From: SG8-30 sp964406445
Lineage (GTDB): Bacteria; Pseudomonadota; Gammaproteobacteria; Steroidobacterales; Steroidobacteraceae
DNA: 33,153 nucleotides
NCBI GenBank assembly: GCA_964406445.1
Contig: CAYORU010000040.1
Span: forward strand, 1-33,153
Direction: 5' to 3'
In this document: positions 24,160 through 30,918 of the stretch, piece after piece
How the letters are laid out: every line of letters begins with the position of its first letter
How positions within the stretch are numbered: position 1 is the first letter of the stretch
Translations under genes and position numbers: made by a program
Notes under the pieces: model-generated
Database searches by the model: none
Told to the model about the DNA's origin: nothing
What the model saw: only the letters and a program-made list of their open reading frames with translations

Positions 24160-25482
24160 CTACTGGCCGGGCTGCCCGCGCCTTGACAGCAGGTAATCCG
24201 CCACCGCCTGGTAGGCCGGCAGCGACGTAGGATCGATCACGGCGTTCTTGGCTACGGGATGCGACGCAAAACGCACGATCACCATTCTCGCCCTCGGGTC
24301 GACGTAGACCGTCTGTCCATGTACGCCACGTGCCGCGAACGCGCCGTGGTCGTTGTGGAAAACCCACCACATGCTGCGATAACTGCCCCCGGGAATGGTC
24401 CGATACCCTGCCTTCCGGAAGGCCTTCCTGCTCGCGCCGGCACGGATGCCGGACACGACTCGGGCAGGGAACAATCGTTCGCCGTTTATCACGCCTTCGT
24501 CGAGCATCAGCTGGCCGATTCGCGCCATGTCCCGCAAGCCGGCGCTCAGGCCGCCGCCCGCGAAGGGCGTGCCGATCGAGTCGACGGTGAAGTATCCGTC
24601 CTGTTCTGCTCCCATGCGGCTCCAGATCCGCTCCGAGAGAAGGTCTGCCACCGACTTGCCGCTGACGCGCGCCAGGATCCAGCCCAATGCGTCGGTGTTG
24701 ACGGTCTTGTACGCGAACGACTTGCCATGCGATCCACCCGGACGGACCGTCTGCAGGTATTCGTAGTAGCTGCGCGGCCCGTCGTAGCCCGGCGGCTTCG
24801 GCAAGGGATTCGCAGCCCTGTTGTATATCCAGACATCCGCCTCGGGGTCGCTGTAGTCTTCGCTGTAGTCCAGCGAAGTCGTCATGTCCATGACCTGGCG
24901 GACGGTCGCAGTGCCGAACGCGGAGACGGCGAGCTCCGGCACGATCGTAGCGACGAGGGCGGTGTCGTCGAGCGTCCCCTCCGCGACCAGGATCTCGGCG
25001 AGCAGCCCGGTCAGCGACTTGGTCATCGACATCGCGCCGTGCTTGCCCGACTCAGTCAGGCAACCGAAGTACCGCTCGTAGACGATGCGGCCATCGTGCA
25101 TCACGAGGATTCCGTCCGTGTAGTTGGCCGCGAGCGACTCCTGCCAGGTCATAGGGTCGCCGCCGCCCAGGGGCGTGAAGGCAAGGTCGTCGATGGCGGA
25201 GTCGATCTCGCGCTCGAGCGGCACGATGGGACCCAGCCCGCGGCTCACCTGCCTGGTCGGCAACAACTCCCGGAAATGGCATACCGTCCAGCGCATCTTC
25301 GGAAAGCTGAAGTAGTTCGAGTCCGGCTGGCCGACGATCTTGTCGTCCGGCGGCGGGAACCCGGCCATCCAGCCGATGACCCTCGGATCGGATTGCGAGG
25401 CATCGAGGGCATGCTCCTCGGCTTCGACGTTGAGCGAGAGCGCGACGCAGGCCGCGGCGAAGGACAGTTTCGTGTATCTCAT
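24160..25482 (-). CDS. Exported serine hydrolase, beta-lactamase class C/NylB-like
   Basis: A 440-residue serine hydrolase of the penicillin-binding/class C beta-lactamase fold (COG1680), related in layout to 6-aminohexanoate-dimer hydrolases. A signal peptide lies at about residues 1-21 (LSFAAACVALSLNVEAE). The nucleophile motif SxxK is SMTK (Ser152, Lys155), and the tyrosine motif region reads FAYKTVNTDALGWI. The third motif (KTG equivalent) is probably HGQ in ARGVHGQTVYVDP. It would act in the periplasm on an ester or amide. True beta-lactamase activity is unlikely from the motifs but not excluded. It stands alone between MAPEG and a small membrane protein. Confidence 0.9.
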   Translation of the reverse strand: MRYTKLSFAAACVALSLNVEAEEHALDASQSDPRVIGWMAGFPPPDDKIVGQPDSNYFSFPKMRWTVCHFRELLPTRQVSRGLGPIVPLEREIDSAIDDLAFTPLGGGDPMTWQESLAANYTDGILVMHDGRIVYERYFGCLTESGKHGAMSMTKSLTGLLAEILVAEGTLDDTALVATIVPELAVSAFGTATVRQVMDMTTSLDYSEDYSDPEADVWIYNRAANPLPKPPGYDGPRSYYEYLQTVRPGGSHGKSFAYKTVNTDALGWILARVSGKSVADLLSERIWSRMGAEQDGYFTVDSIGTPFAGGGLSAGLRDMARIGQLMLDEGVINGERLFPARVVSGIRAGASRKAFRKAGYRTIPGGSYRSMWWVFHNDHGAFAARGVHGQTVYVDPRARMVIVRFASHPVAKNAVIDPTSLPAYQAVADYLLSRRGQPGQ

Positions 25483-25607
25483 CGTGTGGTCAACCAGCCT
25501 TGCATTGATGTCGCGTGAGGACGTTCCATGAGGAGACCTTGTTCATGCGTAGCGCACGAGGAACGGTCAGTTCGCACTGGAAATCGTCCGTCACCGTCGC
25601 GAACGAT

Positions 25608-26030
25608 CTAGTTCGCACCTAACGACCGCAGCAGTGCCCATGCGGCGGACTGCAGGCTTGGCGCGATGGCGGCGATCACCAGAGCATATGCAAGCGGCAG
25701 GCCCGCGATCTGTGCCGAGTCGGCAAGGGCGAGTCGGGGCCTCGCAAGCCTGCCGACCATCCAGTGCGCAAAGAACCACAGCACCGGCGCGACGACGAGG
25801 AGCAGCAGATAGAAGGTGGCGAGTCCCTCCATGCCGGAGGTGGCGCGGGCGGGAACCACTACAGCGGCCGCAACCAACAGTGCCGCAGGAATGGATGACA
25901 GTCGGACCTTGAGCCAGGACCCGGCCAGGCCCCGGGCGACGTAGCGCCTGCGCTCCCAGCGAATCACGTACACGAACCCGACCAGCGCAGCCGCCAAGAA
26001 CAGCGTGAGCATCACGTGAAAGGCATGCAT
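25608..26030 (-). CDS. Small four-helix membrane protein of unknown function
   Basis: A 140-residue protein with four hydrophobic segments (about residues 5-24, 48-65, 72-97 and 108-130) and a positively charged loop (RWERRRYVARGLAGSW) after the first helix. It is not recognised as a known family. ATG 26030 is supported by GGAGA about 8 bp upstream. It is the last ordinary chromosomal gene before the decayed edge of the cassette region. Codon use is still GC-rich, like the left part of the window. Confidence 0.65.
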   Translation of the reverse strand: MHAFHVMLTLFLAAALVGFVYVIRWERRRYVARGLAGSWLKVRLSSIPAALLVAAAVVVPARATSGMEGLATFYLLLLVVAPVLWFFAHWMVGRLARPRLALADSAQIAGLPLAYALVIAAIAPSLQSAAWALLRSLGAN

Positions 26031-26184
26031 ACGTGTCTCCTCCGGTAGAGCATCCTGATCGTCATCGGCAGGCCGTTGCAACTGGCGGCTGCAGTCGCTG
26101 ATGTGCGGCCGCGCGTTGCCGCGTCCGCGAGATCGACGCCGCGCGCAGCCTGCAAAGCAAGGACTCTATCCCTCATGGCCCGCG

Positions 26185-26649
26185 TCATCGCCTTTTCTGG
26201 CGTCGCGTTGTCGGCTCGCTCGGCGAAGTCCCGCGCAACAGTTCGAGACGGTTCGCTGGTGCGTCCGGCGCTAGAAAGTCTGGAATCGTTTGCCTCGTCC
26301 GGCGTGGACGCGAAAGAAACTCGACCGGCCACTCAGCAAGACGCGGCGTCCTGACGTGCACGTAGTGGCCGGGCTTCGGCTCGTCGATATGCTGCCGCTG
26401 TCGTATCAACGCAAGGGGCGCTTCGGCACCCGGCACTTTTCTTGAGAACGCCAGCGCCTTGGGGTAACTCGAAAATGCAATGTAGTAGTCATTGCGGCCG
26501 TCCAGGCCCGGCGCACCCTTTTCGGGATGGCACCAGACGCGGTACTCGAGCACCTCATCCCAGACGAGGCCGTCGCCCGCACCTACCACGGCAGGGTACT
26601 TCCCAACACGTTTCGGATAGGCAGCAGTGGGATAGCGTGAACGTTTCAT
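26185..26649 (-). CDS. Cassette-type hypothetical protein (EPxPGxYxH/EW family)
   Basis: A 154-residue soluble protein. Its pattern (VWDEVLEYRVWCHPEKG, DYYIAFSSYPKALAFSR, PLALIRQRQHIDEPKPGHYVHVRTPRLAEWPVEFL) resembles a family often found in integron cassettes and sometimes mislabelled as GCN5-related; it has no acetyl-CoA motif. Function is unknown. ATG 26649 follows AGGTGG and begins a few bases from a degenerate attC site, as expected for a cassette gene. The C-terminus is Arg-rich. No attC site was recognised downstream (below 26185), so this cassette may have lost it. Confidence 0.7.
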   Translation of the reverse strand: MKRSRYPTAAYPKRVGKYPAVVGAGDGLVWDEVLEYRVWCHPEKGAPGLDGRNDYYIAFSSYPKALAFSRKVPGAEAPLALIRQRQHIDEPKPGHYVHVRTPRLAEWPVEFLSRPRRTRQTIPDFLAPDAPANRLELLRGTSPSEPTTRRQKRR

Positions 26650-26653
26650 GGCC

Positions 26654-26782
26654 ACCTGACGTCCGCAATGATTGGCGGCCCGCAGTCGGCGCGCCGTTTA
26701 CCTGCAGGACCCGCGGGTTCCGATGGCAGTTCCTGCAAGCGAGGTGACGACCAGCGCCGACCGATGCATCGCATTGTTGGTT
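26654..26782 (-). other. Degenerate attC site
   Basis: The 129-bp element aligns with the intact attC sites to the right: a left end ACCTGAC (for CCTAAC), a CGCAGTCGGCGCGCCG arm, a GCAAGCGAGGTGACGACC arm, and a right end GCATTGTTGGTT (for GTTAGGY). Outer simple sites no longer match well, so recombination is probably impaired. It marks the left part of the array. Confidence 0.65.
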
Positions 26783-26797
26783 CGCCGGGCAAGAGTG

Positions 26798-26824
26798 GTG
26801 CAATTGTCGGATACGGTATACGTC
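26798..26824 (+). promoter_or_regulatory. Possible promoter/operator of decayed toxin fragment
   Basis: The AT-richer stretch contains TTGTCG and GGTATAC with a partly palindromic GTATAC core, placed just before the ATG at 26832. This is the layout of a self-regulated toxin-antitoxin promoter. Assignment is by inspection only. Confidence 0.3.
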
Positions 26825-26831
26825 ACGCGCC

Positions 26832-26955
26832 ATGGCCGTCGCCTACAAGCCGTTGGTTTGGCTGCGGGGAGAAGCCAAGACTCCTACTCTCGTTACCAAG
26901 GCGCGGATTGAGGCGGGCGTTCATCTCGGGCGGCTGCAGAGTGGCGAGTGTCCAG
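26832..26955 (+). pseudogene. Remnant of Gp49/HigB-like toxin N-terminus
   Basis: The frame from ATG 26832 gives YKPLVWLRGEAKTPTLVTKA then RIEAGVHLGRLQSGE, resembling the N-terminal half of phage-derived Gp49-like (HigB family) toxins (PLxWLxGExKTPPFSxxARxEAGxLLRxLQxGE). The similarity then fades: GLSWVMRQPPSLRS weakly echoes GLSMPHSRPMPSIG, and the conserved C-terminal WRIxYR block is missing. No antitoxin frame follows. It lies on the plus strand, opposite to all the intact cassette genes. Confidence 0.4.
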
Positions 26956-27272
26956 GATTGAGCTGGGTGATGCGACAGCCTCCATCGCTCCGCTCATGTG
27001 GTTACTCATCGCGCTCGGCGCATCACGGCGTGATTCGGCACATATCATGGCGCTGCGCTGATCCTGCGATCTGCTTGCCAATTGGAGGGGCAGGGCACAG
27101 GGGAAGGCGGCTCCCATGCCGGCGCAGACCGAAGACGCTACGAGTAGCCGCGTGCACCATGTCTGTCGCCGCCCGCTCCAGCTCGTTGCGAGGCGGCGCT
27201 TGCGCGGGAAGTGGGACACCTACTCATGCTCGCCAAGACCCCCGCATGCGTGCGCTCCCTCTCGAAGCGTCC

Positions 27273-27839
27273 TCAGCTGGTCAGGCCATGCTCGATCGGT
27301 AGTGGAGTGGGCTCGCTGTTCGGCAGCGCAAGCAGCTGTTGCTCCGTCGCGCCTGCGTGACGGGCTGCAAGAAGCGCGTCGGGATCCACCACGAAGCCCA
27401 ACGGGTTGGCAGCGAACCCGGGACCGGCGATGTAGGCATTCGCCGCCTCGACGGGCATCGCGTCCACCTGCAACTCCACTCTGTTGAAGTCTGGGTCACG
27501 ATAGTAGAGCGACAGGGTCATCCCGTGATGGACCGGCCAGTATGGCTCGATCCCTTCAGCCTTGAGTCGCGCGTAGGTGTCAAGAAGATCGCCGGCACTG
27601 GCGTAGGTAAAGGCAATGTGATTGACGCCGACCTCGGCGATGGCGCCATCGCCGCCGGGCTTGAGCAGCTCCAGATTGGCAAAGGCAAAGCGATGATGCT
27701 CGTCATCATAAGCCAGAAACGCGAGCGCCGGATTCTGATACACGATATCGGCCTCGAACACATTCCGATACCACGCGATCATCTTGTCAAAGCGGCGAGT
27801 CATGTAGACGACGTGTGCGAGCTTTACCGGCTTCGTCAT
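27273..27839 (-). CDS. VOC-family extradiol dioxygenase-like protein
   Basis: A 188-residue vicinal oxygen chelate protein. The two beta-alpha-beta-beta-beta modules include LAHVVYMTRRFDKMIAWYRNVF and VNHIAFTYASAGDLLDTYARL. The metal triad of type I extradiol enzymes appears intact as His9, His74 and Glu122 (in FNRVELQVD). It may cleave a catechol-like substrate or act as a glyoxalase-like enzyme; the substrate is unknown. ATG 27839 has AAGGA 7 bp upstream. Its GC content is lower than that of the core genes. It lies inside the cassette region but no clear attC follows it, so it may be a cassette with a lost site or a non-cassette insertion. Confidence 0.85.
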   Translation of the reverse strand: MTKPVKLAHVVYMTRRFDKMIAWYRNVFEADIVYQNPALAFLAYDDEHHRFAFANLELLKPGGDGAIAEVGVNHIAFTYASAGDLLDTYARLKAEGIEPYWPVHHGMTLSLYYRDPDFNRVELQVDAMPVEAANAYIAGPGFAANPLGFVVDPDALLAARHAGATEQQLLALPNSEPTPLPIEHGLTS

Positions 27840-27926
27840 CAGCGTTCCTTCATAGGTCGGAGATTTTGCGGACCTGGCGACACGAGGCGCCGGCTGCGAG
27901 TGGTCGCAAGCAGACGGTCGGGTGTC

Positions 27927-27989
27927 GTCTAGCGCTCCGGATCAGGCGCGCGCGGTGTCATGCACGTCACCTGCGGCCGGTAGTTTGAG
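27927..27989 (-). other. Probable degenerate short attC site
   Basis: A 63-bp element starts GTCTAGCGCTCCGGATCAG, like the left end of an intact site (GCCTAACGCTCGGGATCAG), and ends GTTTGAG, seven bases from the stop of the next gene. Internal arms (CCGGATCAGG and CCTGCGGCCGG) can pair partially. Size resembles the 60-bp attC at 30553. Degenerate simple sites make this call tentative. Confidence 0.4.
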
Positions 27990-27995
27990 CGCATT

Positions 27996-28298
27996 TCATG
28001 CATGCATCCTCAGCCAAGCCTTATGCGCGTTCACGTCGTGACCAAAACCTGCCGCCACAAGCAGGTCTCTCCAGTCGGCCTTGGCGAGTTCGATCGCCTG
28101 ACGAAGCCCATCGAGGGTGCCGTTGCTCAGCTTTAGTGCCGCGAAACGATACCTCTCGAGTTCGACTGCGTCTGCGCCTTTCAGGAAAGGCAGATTGGCT
28201 CCACACTCCTCCGCGAGCAGCTTGCGCGCAATACCTCTTTCCTCGGGCGCGAAGAGACGATCTATCGCTCTCTCCGTGTCGACGCTCACCGAATCCAC
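27996..28298 (-). CDS. Cassette hypothetical protein (about 100 residues)
   Basis: A small soluble, helical protein: DTERAIDRLFAPEERGIARKL, LERYRFAALKLSNGTLDGLRQ, then IELAKADWRDLLVAAGFGHD. It is not assigned to a characterised family; similar short proteins are common among cassette cargo. GTG 28298 is chosen because AGGAG precedes it by about 10 bp; GTG 28289 and an upstream TTG at 28346 are alternatives. It is the second gene of a two-gene cassette, 44 bp downstream of the 28343-28633 gene and on the same strand. The pair could encode interacting partners, which is inference from the pairing alone. Confidence 0.65.
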   Translation of the reverse strand: MDSVSVDTERAIDRLFAPEERGIARKLLAEECGANLPFLKGADAVELERYRFAALKLSNGTLDGLRQAIELAKADWRDLLVAAGFGHDVNAHKAWLRMHA

Positions 28299-28342
28299 GC
28301 TTCTGGGACTCCTGCCACCTTCTCCTTGTCCAATCGGTGCGC

Positions 28343-28633
28343 TCAAAACGCGTCCCCGCGTTCGAGCGTCTTGCCGCCGGAAAGCCGAAGCTCTATTCGT
28401 TCCTTGAAATCCAGGAGCTTCAACGTCTTGCCGGACGCAAGGTGGGCCACGTAATAGAGCATATCCTCCTGCTTGAACCACGTTCTCGCCACCAGGCGTG
28501 CTGGCTGGCGGTCGACGTCAATTGCGACATACCGACTACCTGGATGCCGGAAGAACCCAGGGGGCATCTCGATCCCGTTCTGATCACAGTATGCCCTGAT
28601 TCGCTCGGTGTACCTTTCAGCCATCTCCACCAT
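28343..28633 (-). CDS. Cassette hypothetical protein (96 residues)
   Basis: An unrecognised small protein containing RYTERIRAYCDQNGIEMPPGF, then RYVAIDVDRQPARLVARTWF and LYYVAHLASGKTLKLLDF, consistent with a compact alpha/beta fold. No catalytic motif is apparent. ATG 28633 lies 8 bp from the left end of an attC site and has AGGG upstream; ATG 28624 is an alternative. It is followed by the 27996-28298 gene, so the two form one cassette. Confidence 0.65.
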   Translation of the reverse strand: MVEMAERYTERIRAYCDQNGIEMPPGFFRHPGSRYVAIDVDRQPARLVARTWFKQEDMLYYVAHLASGKTLKLLDFKERIELRLSGGKTLERGDAF

Positions 28634-28640
28634 CCCTGCG

Positions 28641-28740
28641 TCCTAGCGATAGTGCTCATCGGCAGCGCGCGGTTGGCACGCGGCTTGCTCTTCCACGAGG
28701 CGTGACAACCCGCGCTGGCCGATACAGCACATGGTTAGGT
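28641..28740 (-). other. attC site of the DoxX-like cassette
   Basis: The 100-bp element ends in GTTAGGT; the left simple site is TCCTAGC, with AAC mutated. The body CGATAGTGCTCATCGGCAGCGCG and the right half CGTGACAACC...GATRCAGCACATGGTTAG are nearly the same as in the attC at 32421-32520. Confidence 0.8.
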
Positions 28741-28844
28741 TCCCGACCGGTACGGTCCACAGACATAGGTGACGGTTTTTTCTGGGGAGATGGGTGACCG
28801 TTTGATGCTCGGGGCATCGACGGAGGTGCCCCTTCTGAAGAAGC
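28741..28844. other. Non-coding cassette segment with tandem GGTGAC-GTTT motifs
   Basis: Between the attC and the stop of the DoxX-like gene. It contains GACATAGGTGACGGTTTTTTC and, shortly after, GAGATGGGTGACCGTTTGATG. These two related motifs recall the ends of IS481-type elements, but no transposase is present. A solo insertion-sequence end is possible and unproven. Confidence 0.3.
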
Positions 28845-29402
28845 TCAAGGCGATAGCTGCCGTGCAGCCATGTGCACTAGCCAGCCGGCAGCCCAGAGCC
28901 CAATTGCAACCGCAATGAATCCAAACGCGGCGAGAACGGCCGATTTGGTGGCTGTGACCGGTCGCGAGGATCTGTCAGAGGCCGCGGGTTCGATTGGTGA
29001 AGAGCGCGAGACCAACATTGGTTTGTAATAGGGCAAGTATGCGAACAGCAGGTAGGCATTTAGCAATAGCACAGACCAGCCCATGACCTGGGCGCGCAAG
29101 CTCTGTTGGAGCAAGAAGAAGTCGATGGACCACGCACCCACTGTGACCGGAAAGCAGACGATCAGGGCCAGGGGAACCCAGCGATTGGCAAACAGCATCA
29201 GCCCGCCCAAGACCTCGACAGCCTTCAACGCCTCGAACAGATAGCCGGTATCCAGCATGGCCTGCACAAAGGGTGGCGTTGTCGACATAGGCGGATCGAA
29301 TATGGTCGGGTAAGGCAAGACTTTCCACCAGCCGTTCAATCCATTTATCAGGAATATGAACGCAAAGGTCAGACGTGCGATGAGTGTGATGTTGGCGAAC
29401 AT
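28845..29402 (-). CDS. DoxX-like membrane protein (integron cassette)
   Basis: A 185-residue inner-membrane protein with about five hydrophobic segments. The N-terminal half is DoxX-like: ARLTFAFIFLINGLNGWWKV, PPFVQAMLDTGYLFEALKAVEVLGGLMLF, VPLALIVCFPVTVGAW. The C-terminal part (SAVLAAFGFIAVAIGLWAAGW) is an extra helix. DoxX relatives are linked to quinone or thiol redox chemistry in a few cases, but this member's role is unknown. The ATG at 29402 lies 4 bases from the R' end of the next attC, typical of cassettes. Confidence 0.82.
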   Translation of the reverse strand: MFANITLIARLTFAFIFLINGLNGWWKVLPYPTIFDPPMSTTPPFVQAMLDTGYLFEALKAVEVLGGLMLFANRWVPLALIVCFPVTVGAWSIDFFLLQQSLRAQVMGWSVLLLNAYLLFAYLPYYKPMLVSRSSPIEPAASDRSSRPVTATKSAVLAAFGFIAVAIGLWAAGWLVHMAARQLSP

Positions 29403-29405
29403 GGC

Positions 29406-29534
29406 GCCTAACGTTCGAGCTAAGCGGGCGACGACGGCGGGACGGCAGGCCCGGGCTGGCGAAAATGTACCGCGTACCGCCAGACCGCGCCTGGTGGCCT
29501 GCCGTTGGTGCTCCGCTTGAGCGAGGGGTTAGGC
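29406..29534 (-). other. attC site of the immunity-protein cassette
   Basis: 129 bp with matching simple sites GCCTAAC and GTTAGGC. Arms TTCGAGCTAAGCGGGC and CCGCTTGAGCGAGGG pair across the element. The central region differs from the GGCGCGCCGCTTG-type sites, so it is of a distinct attC subtype. Confidence 0.88.
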
Positions 29535-29540
29535 CACACG

Positions 29541-30011
29541 CTAGACGACCTTGATGTGAATTTTGGATCCATCGGGCAATCCTTGAATCTGCCTGTGCAT
29601 GTCTCCGCTGAGAGCGAAGTGGTCGCCCGCCGGCACAGGATTCATGTTTTCTGCCGAGAAACTGCCCTGAGAGAAGACCGGCAGAATCGTGTACGAGTAG
29701 CACTGGTCGGGACCAAGAACCTTGCCTTGACCGTACAGCACATCGACCAACCCCGGCAGAAACCACTCGTCTGTTCGGTCCGTCCCGAGCAGTTCTTCGA
29801 ACTCGTCGCGGGTGTCTGCGACTTGCTCAAGTGATCCCGTTGCGGTGCTCAACCACCAGATCGAGCGGGAAGGAAGTTCAATGAAGACGTCTCCGATCAC
29901 GGAGAACATGATCGGACTCCATTCGTTGCCGAGCAACCATGCCCAGTGCTTGCGCAGCTTGGCGACGCTTTCGGGCTGCGGATAGAAGACGAGTCGTGAC
30001 CAGGTGGCCAT
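29541..30011 (-). CDS. Tdi1/DUF1851-like T6SS immunity protein (integron cassette)
   Basis: A 156-residue cytoplasmic protein resembling the C-terminal domain of Tdi1-type (DUF1851) type VI secretion immunity proteins. The pattern includes FSVIGDVFIELPSRSIWWLSTATG, DEFEELLGTDRTDEWF, DQCYSYTILPVFSQGSFSAENM and HRQIQGLPDGSKIHIKVV. It would neutralise an incoming effector; which effector cannot be told. The assignment is by recognition of the pattern. The ATG at 30011 is 6 bases from the R' end of the attC at 30017, and its own attC lies just downstream. No T6SS effector gene is nearby, consistent with an orphan immunity gene carried as a cassette. Confidence 0.75.
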   Translation of the reverse strand: MATWSRLVFYPQPESVAKLRKHWAWLLGNEWSPIMFSVIGDVFIELPSRSIWWLSTATGSLEQVADTRDEFEELLGTDRTDEWFLPGLVDVLYGQGKVLGPDQCYSYTILPVFSQGSFSAENMNPVPAGDHFALSGDMHRQIQGLPDGSKIHIKVV

Positions 30012-30016
30012 GTGCG

Positions 30017-30146
30017 GCCTAACGCTCGGGATCAGCGGCGGCGCGCAGTCGGCGCGCCGCTTGCTGATCGCAATCCGTCCACGCCAGGGCCTGTCCCTGC
30101 AAGCGGCGTGCCGACGCGCGACGACCGCTCCATCGCATAGTTAGGC
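30017..30146 (-). other. attC site
   Basis: 130 bp with matching simple sites GCCTAAC (30017-30023) and GTTAGGC (30140-30146). Arms AGTCGGCGCGCCGCTTG and CAAGCGGCGTGCCGAC pair almost perfectly, and GATCAGCGG pairs with CCGCTCCATC with an extra base. The stop codon of the 30141-30545 gene lies inside the right simple site. Confidence 0.92.
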
Positions 30147-30545
30147 AACCTCGTCGATTGGCGAAAGACTGGACAGTATTTCATTGACCGCTGAGTCCTC
30201 TTTGCCTCGCGACGATTCGGCGCAGTTATAGGTGGCAAAAACCATGTGCCGCCCGCGCCGCAGATACCACTCCTGCCAAAAGAAGCCGTCTCTGCCATAG
30301 GCAATCGAGAAGCCAGAGTAGTTGCCAAAGTTCGCTGGGACAGGGCGGGCACCAGCTTTCAAGTGCTCGTCCGCAAAATCACGCAGATCGTCATCAGAGA
30401 CTTCAGAGTCTTTTGTATGGCCACTTATCTGCAGGGCACCGACAGGTTTTATGGCCTCCAAGGTCACACACTCGGCGTGATGTGTGCCGATCCATGTATC
30501 GGGGATTGCCACCGACCACCAGGCAGTGCGTATCTCGCGAAGCAT
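30141..30545 (-). CDS. Cassette hypothetical protein (134 residues)
   Basis: An unrecognised soluble protein. Visible features are an N-terminal WWSVAIPDTWIGTHHAECVTLE strand-rich block, an acidic middle (KDSEVSDDDLRDFADEHLKA), and YGRDGFFWQEWYLRRGRHMVFATYNC. No active-site motif or signal peptide is seen. The overall look (single mixed alpha/beta domain of about 130 residues, Trp-rich) is shared by several cassette-borne immunity-type proteins, but that is impression only. Both ends touch attC sites (its TAA is within the site at 30017-30146), so it is a textbook single-gene cassette. Confidence 0.72.
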   Translation of the reverse strand: MLREIRTAWWSVAIPDTWIGTHHAECVTLEAIKPVGALQISGHTKDSEVSDDDLRDFADEHLKAGARPVPANFGNYSGFSIAYGRDGFFWQEWYLRRGRHMVFATYNCAESSRGKEDSAVNEILSSLSPIDEVA

Positions 30546-30552
30546 CGAGGTT

Positions 30553-30612
30553 GCCTAACGATAGCGGTCAGCGGCGCCGCATAGCGGTGTCCGCTGCACC
30601 GCGTTGTTCGGC
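30553..30612 (-). other. Short (60-bp) attC site of the HigBA cassette
   Basis: Simple sites GCCTAAC and GTTCGGC bound a 60-bp element. Arms GCGGTCAGCGG and CCGCTGCACCGC pair with one unpaired base, the extrahelical base typical of functional attC hairpins. The C-terminus of the HigA frame reads into this element. Confidence 0.88.
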
Positions 30613-30906
30613 CGCATTTGCCGCCCACGGTTTGATTCGCTTGAGAACCGCGCCGAGCTCCCTTTCGGCAACCTCGGTATCGTGTGCGGCCTGCGCACGC
30701 AACCAGTAGCCGCTGGATAGACCGAAGAAGCGGCAAAGGCGCAGGTCCGTGTCTGCCGTAATGGCACGCTTGCCGGACACGATCTCGCTAATGCGCTGCG
30801 CCGGCACATTGATCTCCTTGGCCAAGCGGTACTGGCTAATCCCCATGGGCGTCAGAAACTCCTCCAACAGGAGCTCGCCAGGGGTAACGGGATCAAGCTT
30901 GCTCAT
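30568..30906 (-). CDS. higA: HigA-family antitoxin
   Basis: A 112-residue antitoxin with a helix-turn-helix of the Xre type: PGELLLEEFLTPMGISQYRLAKEI, then ISEIVSGKRAITADTDLRLCRFF, matching HigA/VapA-type antitoxins. It should bind and neutralise the HigB toxin and repress the promoter. The gene begins 12 bp after the HigB stop. The last roughly 15 residues (AAEQRGAADTAMRRR) are encoded by the attC element, suggesting the frame was extended by cassette formation; the HTH domain itself is complete. Confidence 0.92.
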   Translation of the reverse strand: MSKLDPVTPGELLLEEFLTPMGISQYRLAKEINVPAQRISEIVSGKRAITADTDLRLCRFFGLSSGYWLRAQAAHDTEVAERELGAVLKRIKPWAANAAEQRGAADTAMRRR

Positions 30907-30918
30907 GACGACGTGGCC

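Larger units (their letters stand above)
26783..27272. other. 490-bp gap holding a decayed toxin-like fragment
   Basis: No intact gene is evident here. A plus-strand fragment near 26832-26950 resembles the N-terminus of Gp49/HigB-type toxins and is listed separately. The remainder (26950-27272) contains no recognised coding, RNA or attC element on either strand. Confidence 0.5.

Noticed and set aside
30032..30352. Small minus-strand frame with AMERSSRVGTPLA...SGAPTARRR
   Set aside because: This is a translation of an attC site, a pattern common in metagenomic hypothetical proteins, not a real gene.
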